19,574 nt of DNA. It comes from Gallibacter sp963634825. Lineage in GTDB: Bacteria; Bacillota; Clostridia; Peptostreptococcales; Anaerovoracaceae. The position numbers were made by a program, and so were the translations under genes. The stretch is from positions 1 through 19,574 of the forward strand of contig CAVHCP010000019.1 of the NCBI GenBank assembly GCA_963634825.1. Direction: 5' to 3'. A model generated the notes under the pieces. The model ran no database searches, was not told where the DNA came from, and saw nothing but the letters and a program-made list of their open reading frames with translations. Shown here in pieces: positions 16,147 to 19,574 of this stretch (position 1 is the stretch's first letter; each line of letters opens with the position of its first letter).

Positions 16147-16731
16147 TTATAGATTGTCTATCGAAATCTGTTGCATAGTAAGGCTGCCTTCCTCATCATA
16201 GCCATAAATCTCCCTATCGCCATCGTCAAGGTCCGGCAGATCCTTTATGCTCTCAAGCTTCATATGCTTTAGGAATTCCTCGGTTGTACCATATAAAATC
16301 GGACGGCCAAGACTTGTGCTCCTGCCAACCTCTGCAACTAAGCCTTTTTGCACAAGGCCGTCTATCACTCGCTCACATTTGATACCCCTGACAGCCTCGA
16401 TCTCGCCTCGTGTAACAGGCTGCTTATATGCTATGATAGCAAGCACCTCAAGCGCCGATTGGGTCAGCTTCTTTTGCTTTACGGGAGTGCATAGTTTTTT
16501 TATGTAATCGTAATTTTCTTCCCATGTCACAAACTGAAAACTTTTGTTTACTCTTCGAATCCTAAGCCCTCTGCCATATGCTTCATACTCGTCTTGAAGC
16601 TCCAAAAAAAGCTCATATGCTTCTTGCTGTGTTATATCAAGTACCTCTGCCGCCATTTTTGCTTCAAGGGGCTTGCCCCATACAAACATCAACGACTCAA
16701 GTGCCGATTTAATCCTTTCATTGCTTGTCAT
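16147..16731 (-). CDS. scpB: Segregation and condensation protein B
   Basis: The 194-aa protein is the winged-helix partner that binds ScpA in the SMC condensin. It opens with IKSALESLMFVWGKPLEAKMAAEVL, continues with YGRGLRIRRVNKSFQFVTWEENYDYI and the conserved LTQSALEVLAIIAYKQPVTRGEIEAVRGI segment, and the second winged helix GLVAEVGRSTSLGRPILYGTTEEFLKHM. Length is normal. The start overlaps the end of scpA by 14 bp and has a strong AAGGAGG. The acidic C-terminus is unremarkable. Confidence 0.95.
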   Translation of the reverse strand: MTSNERIKSALESLMFVWGKPLEAKMAAEVLDITQQEAYELFLELQDEYEAYGRGLRIRRVNKSFQFVTWEENYDYIKKLCTPVKQKKLTQSALEVLAIIAYKQPVTRGEIEAVRGIKCERVIDGLVQKGLVAEVGRSTSLGRPILYGTTEEFLKHMKLESIKDLPDLDDGDREIYGYDEEGSLTMQQISIDNL

Positions 16732-17512
16732 CTATGTCCTCCTTTTGACGCTCTGCCTCGCTTGCTTCACACCCAAAACTTTTTCCCTTTTTTACTTTTA
16801 TATCTCCAAACAATCTTTTTTGCTCCGCCTCAAGCTGTCTTTGTTTCACAAGTTCCATAATCGAAGTAAAGGACAATGTTATGTCATATTTATCGTCTGC
16901 ATCCTTCACAGTATCTCTAAACGAATATGTCGCAGCCGGACTTTGCTCAAACAAACTTTTTATAAAAGCATTTCTTTCCTCTGCCGTAACCTTTTTTCTT
17001 TGGACATTTTCGTAGTTTTTGCGTATTTCAGAAACCTTTTTCTTTCGTCCGATAAATGTTTCGAATGCATTCATAAGCTTTTGGGCATCTAATTTTAGTA
17101 TTTCCTCCGGCTCGTTTAAAAATTCGGAAATGTCTTCCTGCGGTTTTTCGGCAATCAAAAAGCCCTCGTCCTCAAGCTCGCTAAACGCCTGAGCCGCAGC
17201 CTTGTATTTTTTGTATTCGACAAGCCTTTCCACAAGGCTTGCTCTCGGATCTTCTTCAATTACTTCCTCGCCCTGCTCATTTATCCGTGGAAGGAGCATT
17301 TTTGACTTTATCTCGATCAGGTTGGCGGCAAGCACCATAAACTCAGAAGCCGGCTTTACATCAAGCCTTTGCATCTGTGAAAGGTGCGCCAAATATTGCT
17401 CTGTAATCTCCGAAACCTTGATGTCATATATGTCCATTCGCGCGCTTTCTATCAAATATACAAGCAGGTCAAACGGACCTTCGAAGGTTTGTATTTTTAC
17501 TTTATAACTCAT
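16718..17512 (-). CDS. scpA: Segregation and condensation protein A
   Basis: The 264-aa kleisin bridges the heads of SMC with ScpB to form the bacterial condensin. I use the ATG at 17512, giving MSYKVKIQTFEGPFDLL, the family start; the frame extends 48 codons further upstream but that part crosses the divergent promoter region. Recognisable parts are EGPFDLLVYLIESARMDIYDI at the N-terminus, FMVLAANLIEIKSKMLLPR and the C-terminal winged helix with FTSIMELVKQRQLEAEQ. The ribosome binding site is poor: AAAGG sits one base from the ATG. It opens the replication and repair block. Confidence 0.93.
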   Translation of the reverse strand: MSYKVKIQTFEGPFDLLVYLIESARMDIYDIKVSEITEQYLAHLSQMQRLDVKPASEFMVLAANLIEIKSKMLLPRINEQGEEVIEEDPRASLVERLVEYKKYKAAAQAFSELEDEGFLIAEKPQEDISEFLNEPEEILKLDAQKLMNAFETFIGRKKKVSEIRKNYENVQRKKVTAEERNAFIKSLFEQSPAATYSFRDTVKDADDKYDITLSFTSIMELVKQRQLEAEQKRLFGDIKVKKGKSFGCEASEAERQKEDIDDKQ

Positions 17513-17519
17513 ACCTTTA

Positions 17520-17525
17520 ATTATA
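17520..17525 (-). promoter_or_regulatory. Perfect -10 box just before scpA
   Basis: TATAAT on the minus strand lies seven bases before the scpA ATG, so initiation would fall at about 17513-17512 and the message would have no leader. The 17-bp-distant -35 position (gagcaa) is poor. The alternative is a start further upstream, so this is a tentative call. Confidence 0.4.
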
Positions 17526-17582
17526 TCATTTTTTCTGATATATTGCTCGCTTTTTGGCTGATGACTTAAAAATTTTATATGA

Positions 17583-17588
17583 TATAAT
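17583..17588 (+). promoter_or_regulatory. Perfect -10 box before the MATE gene
   Basis: TATAAT lies 20 bp before the ATG at 17609, with AAAGGAGG at 17594-17601. The predicted start near 17595 falls inside the ribosome binding site region, leaving a leader of about 14 nt. The -35 position (gatgac) is weak. Confidence 0.45.
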
Positions 17589-17608
17589 ATTTCAAAGGAG
17601 GCAATATT

Positions 17609-18943
17609 ATGAAAAAGATAAATACTGCTTTTCACGAACACCTTTCGTATAAGCAATATTTAAAATACATCCTGCCATCAATCATTTCGATGGTTTTTTT
17701 GTCGTTTTATACGACGATTGACGGCTTTTTTGTTTCGCGATTTGTAAACTCGGATGCGCTTGCCGCAATAAACATAGTCATTCCTCTCACCTGTGTGTTT
17801 TTCGGAATCTCAATCATGCTCTCAACAGGAGCAGGTGCAATAATCGGTATAAGGCAAGGCAATAAGCAATTTAAAGAAGCCGATCAATTTTTTTCATTTG
17901 TAACATCTGCACTTATCATCATTATCATTACGCTCACCATAATAGAAGGCATATTCCTTGAGCCAATCCTAAAGCTTTGCGGTGCAACGGATATCCTTAT
18001 GCCGTACGCATTGCCATATGGTAAGTGTCTTGTGGCTATGACCCCGGCAATGATGCTAAAGCTTTATTTTGAATACTTCGCACGCATCGACGGTCACCCG
18101 AAGGTTTCTATGGTAATGTCAGTTTGCGGTCTTGTGCTAAATCTTGTCCTTGACTTTATATTTGTTGTCCCTCTTAATATGGGCATCTTTGGTGCCGGTG
18201 TAGCGACTGCGATCTCTATGTATATCTCGGCATTCATCGGTATCTTTCACTTCGTATCCGGCAGAAGCACCCTAAGTTTTGTAAGGCCTAAGCGCGAATT
18301 CAAAAAGCTTCTCTTTGCTTTTTACAATGGTAGCTCCGAGATGATGACGGAGCTTTCCACAGGAATAACAACTCTTTTATTTAATCTGTTACTTTTAGAA
18401 TATGCCGGCGAAAGCGGTGTTGCAGCGATGGCTATCATCACATATTTTTACTATTTCTTCGTCGCATTATTCCTTGGCGTGACCGTAGCAGGACAACCTG
18501 TAATCTCATATAATATCGGCGCAAAGGCTCTCGAAAAATTGCGAGAAATCGTCAAGCAATCCCTTGCCACAATATGTGTTTTCGCACTCAGTATATTTGC
18601 GATTTCATTTTTGCTTGCAAAGCCGTTGATAATGATCTTCACAGAAGATCCTGCCGTTATAGGTATAGCAACCTACGGATTTAGGATTTTTAGCTTCACC
18701 TTTTTGCTGTGCGGCTTTAGCATTTTTATATCAGGATATTTTACTGCGATTGGAAATGGCGGACTTTCTGCCCTCGTTTCATTTTGTCGCTCACTTATTT
18801 TCCTCGTGATTTTCCTCGAAACACTTCCGCATTTTATGGGACTTGCAGGGATTTGGGTAGCTCAGCCGCTTGCCGAATTTATAACTGTCATAATCGCCGT
18901 GCCACTCTTTAAAAAGTTTAATAAACATAAAATCCAAAACTGA
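17609..18943 (+). CDS. MATE-family multidrug efflux transporter
   Basis: The 444-aa membrane protein has about 12 hydrophobic segments and two halves as in the MATE exporters, which use a sodium or proton gradient to expel cationic drugs. The first half has PSIISMVFLSFYTTIDGFFVSRFV and the conserved LSTGAGAIIGIRQG; the second half has AGQPVISYNIGAK and GYFTAIGNGG. The overall pattern is closest to the MepA-like branch of Firmicutes; the real substrate cannot be told. AAAGGAGG seven bases before the ATG sets the start. It is the only gene facing away from the replication block, and no regulator gene lies beside it. Termination follows at 19064-19101. Confidence 0.9.
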   Translation: MKKINTAFHEHLSYKQYLKYILPSIISMVFLSFYTTIDGFFVSRFVNSDALAAINIVIPLTCVFFGISIMLSTGAGAIIGIRQGNKQFKEADQFFSFVTSALIIIIITLTIIEGIFLEPILKLCGATDILMPYALPYGKCLVAMTPAMMLKLYFEYFARIDGHPKVSMVMSVCGLVLNLVLDFIFVVPLNMGIFGAGVATAISMYISAFIGIFHFVSGRSTLSFVRPKREFKKLLFAFYNGSSEMMTELSTGITTLLFNLLLLEYAGESGVAAMAIITYFYYFFVALFLGVTVAGQPVISYNIGAKALEKLREIVKQSLATICVFALSIFAISFLLAKPLIMIFTEDPAVIGIATYGFRIFSFTFLLCGFSIFISGYFTAIGNGGLSALVSFCRSLIFLVIFLETLPHFMGLAGIWVAQPLAEFITVIIAVPLFKKFNKHKIQN

Positions 18944-18954
18944 TTTTTATCAAA

Positions 18955-19052
18955 TTGCGTTTGTAGTGGCAAGTGTCTATGAATGAGCGCAGGATATTGC
19001 CTGCGCTGAGGACTGACAGAAGAGAAATAGACACTTGCCACTACAAATGCAA
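18955..19052. repeat. 98-bp nested palindrome downstream of the MATE gene
   Basis: Two 26-base arms, 18955-18980 (ttgcgtttgtagtggcaagt...) and 19027-19052, are inverted copies with a single G-T mismatch. Inside them a second hairpin (agcgcagg at 18986-18993, cctgcgct at 19000-19007) forms around a 6-base loop. There is no T-run beside it and no flanking duplication that I can see. It could be a miniature transposable element, a repetitive palindromic element or a stabilising 3' structure for the MATE message. Confidence 0.75.
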
Positions 19053-19063
19053 AAGTATAATAC

Positions 19064-19101
19064 AAAAAGAATCGCAACTAATGAAGGCTACGATTCTTTT
19101 T
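19064..19101. terminator. Bidirectional factor-independent terminator
   Basis: Arms aaaaagaatcg (19064-19074) and cgattcttttt (19091-19101) pair perfectly over 11 bp with a 16-base loop. Six T follow on the plus strand (19097-19102) and five on the minus strand, so it can end the MATE message and also a minus-strand RNA coming from the right. Confidence 0.75.
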
Positions 19102-19270
19102 TCAATTGATTATAATTATATCTTAGGTGGTAAATGGCATATAACAAACTGACTTATTGTTAGGATTAGCTAATCATTTTGGGGTTTTATTGCGGGCGCC
19201 TCTGCTTGCGAAACACCCGCTATTATACATGAGTCAAACGTATTTGTCTGTTAGCTTTGCCTAACTTGTT
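19064..19270 (-). ncRNA. Candidate structured RNA, about 200 nt, without known family
   Basis: A promoter-like site ends near 19274 and a terminator lies at 19064, with no good coding frame between. The predicted RNA can fold strongly: a 5' hairpin GTTAG/CTAAC, a CAAA-TACG-TTTG mini-hairpin and a GC stem (GCGGGTG with CGCCCGC). The 5' stretch (GTTAGG, then AGCTAA, 19265-19251) can instead pair with the distal TTAGCT and CCTAAC at 19174-19160, giving two alternative structures. An 18-codon frame starting at ATG 19223 lacks a ribosome binding site. I matched it to no riboswitch or 6S consensus by eye. Confidence 0.3.
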
Positions 19271-19293
19271 TTTAGTATACCATACCTAAAAAC
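19268..19293. promoter_or_regulatory. Dyad overlapping the right-end promoter, possible operator
   Basis: Arms gtttttag (19268-19275) and ctaaaaac (19286-19293) are perfect inverted copies, 8 bp each with a 10-bp centre, and cover the -10 box and most of the spacer of the minus-strand promoter. This is what a dimeric repressor site looks like, but no regulator gene is in view. Confidence 0.4.
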
Positions 19294-19301
19294 AATTGCA
19301 A
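19274..19301 (-). promoter_or_regulatory. Promoter with extended -10 on the minus strand
   Basis: TTGCAA (19301-19296) and TATACT (19279-19274) are 16 bp apart, with TGG directly before the -10 box. Transcription would start near 19267 and run toward the terminator at 19101-19064. Confidence 0.5.
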
Positions 19302-19309
19302 GTCCTTTT

Positions 19310-19432
19310 TTATAAAAAACTTTTAAATTTTTTGTATTTATCAAGCAGAAACATATGATGTCCCCACGGAATGCGGAAAATCAACTGTATCTCAGAATCG
19401 TCAGCAGGCTGCTGGCGATACCGTATGCACCG
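19310..19432 (-). pseudogene. Fragment of a YhcG/DUF1016-type nuclease gene
   Basis: One minus-strand frame reads about 40 codons to a TAA at 19312-19310 and contains SEIQLIFRIPWGHHMFLLDK, which matches the IPWGHN-type segment that joins the two parts of DUF1016 (YhcG) proteins, PDDEXK-nuclease-like proteins often found with restriction or mobile DNA. Before it the frame is closed by a stop at 19435-19433; after it the sequence turns into AT-rich KKFKSFL and ends. Both sides of the gene are therefore missing. The assignment rests on a short motif from memory and overlaps the small frame at 19381-19476. Confidence 0.5.
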
Positions 19433-19476
19433 TTACGAGGTATGATATTGCTTTTTAGTGCGGCTTGTGCGTGCAT
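19381..19476 (-). CDS. Possible 31-aa small protein
   Basis: An AAAGGAGG stands eight bases before an ATG at 19476, followed by 31 codons to TGA (19383-19381). The product starts MHAQAALKSNIIPRNG and has no motif I know. The strong ribosome binding site argues for translation, but the coding part overlaps the nuclease fragment in another frame, so the original gene may have been truncated and the frame may now end in foreign sequence. It follows the stop of the partial frame upstream by 18 bp, as in an operon. Confidence 0.35.
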   Translation of the reverse strand: MHAQAALKSNIIPRNGAYGIASSLLTILRYS

Positions 19477-19494
19477 CGGCAGTGCCTCCTTTCT

Positions 19495-19574
19495 TTATAG
19501 GGCTTTTGTGTATTTTCGCATTGTCACGGCAGCATAAATCATGACCAGCAACTCCGTGATCGGCATCGCAAACC
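19495..19574 (-). CDS. C-terminal end of a small hydrophobic protein (5' end outside window)
   Basis: A minus-strand frame enters from the right edge and ends at TAA 19497-19495. Its last residues are ITELLVMIYAAVTMRKYT followed by KAL: a hydrophobic helix then a basic tail. It could be the end of a small membrane protein or a peptide starting at the ATG near 19566. A strong ribosome binding site for the next small frame follows directly, which supports a gene string such as those in integrative elements. The family is not recognised. Confidence 0.35.
   Translation of the reverse strand, partial: FAMPITELLVMIYAAVTMRKYTKAL

Noticed and set aside
17513..17656. ScpA start 48 codons upstream
   Set aside because: It would cross the divergent promoter region and overlap the MATE start; the extra residues do not resemble ScpA.
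19121..19162. Nine-codon plus-strand leader peptide after AGGTGG
   Set aside because: A possible attenuator for a gene to the right, but no plus-strand gene follows and no plus-strand promoter is evident.
19355..19537. 60-aa plus-strand frame at the right end
   Set aside because: No ribosome binding site, no motif, and opposite minus-strand frames that have a Shine-Dalgarno sequence and a recognisable motif.
1..19574. CRISPR arrays, tRNA and rRNA genes
   Set aside because: No regularly spaced repeats, no tRNA arm patterns and no ribosomal RNA stretches were seen on either strand.

Overview
The window looks like a chromosomal segment of a low-G+C Gram-positive bacterium, most likely a member of Clostridia. 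The evidence is the AT-rich base composition, strong AAGGAGG-type ribosome binding sites, lipobox lipoproteins without outer-membrane genes, and the Firmicutes order SRP RNA-dnaX-ybaB-recR next to scpA-scpB-pcrA-ligA. The genus cannot be read from the sequence.

Bases 1-1676 are accessory DNA. They hold the 3' end of an unrecognised gene (2-184), an AT-rich spacer, a scrap of what looks like an IS3-type element (about 342-418) and a complete IS256-family element of the zinc-ribbon (IS1249-like) group at 419-1676, with 27-bp perfect inverted repeats and no visible target duplication.

Bases 1701-17512 form one long minus-strand gene block, read from right to left. scpA and scpB (chromosome condensation) come first, then pcrA (helicase), ligA (DNA ligase) and an AIR-synthase-like ATP-binding protein. 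Next is the SRP RNA with its own promoter, followed by dnaX (clamp loader), ybaB (nucleoid protein) and recR (recombination repair). The distal part holds cls (cardiolipin synthase), a site-2-type M50 protease, a DUF5050-like lipoprotein, an EF-G paralogue, a VanY-type D,D-carboxypeptidase lipoprotein and a possible 51-aa membrane peptide. Genes overlap or are separated by a few bases in most places, so the front part is a replication, repair and segregation operon and the distal part a cell-envelope and translation set. dnaX carries two in-frame A AAA AAG slippery heptamers followed by a -1 stop, which suggests a short gamma-like product as in E. coli.

A divergent MATE exporter (17609-18943, plus strand) starts 96 bp from scpA. 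The last 631 bases hold no full-length recognised gene. They contain a 98-bp nested palindrome, a bidirectional terminator, a minus-strand promoter with an overlapping dyad that would drive a candidate structured RNA, a scrap of a YhcG/DUF1016 nuclease gene and two small open frames. This right end looks like the debris-rich border of a mobile element.
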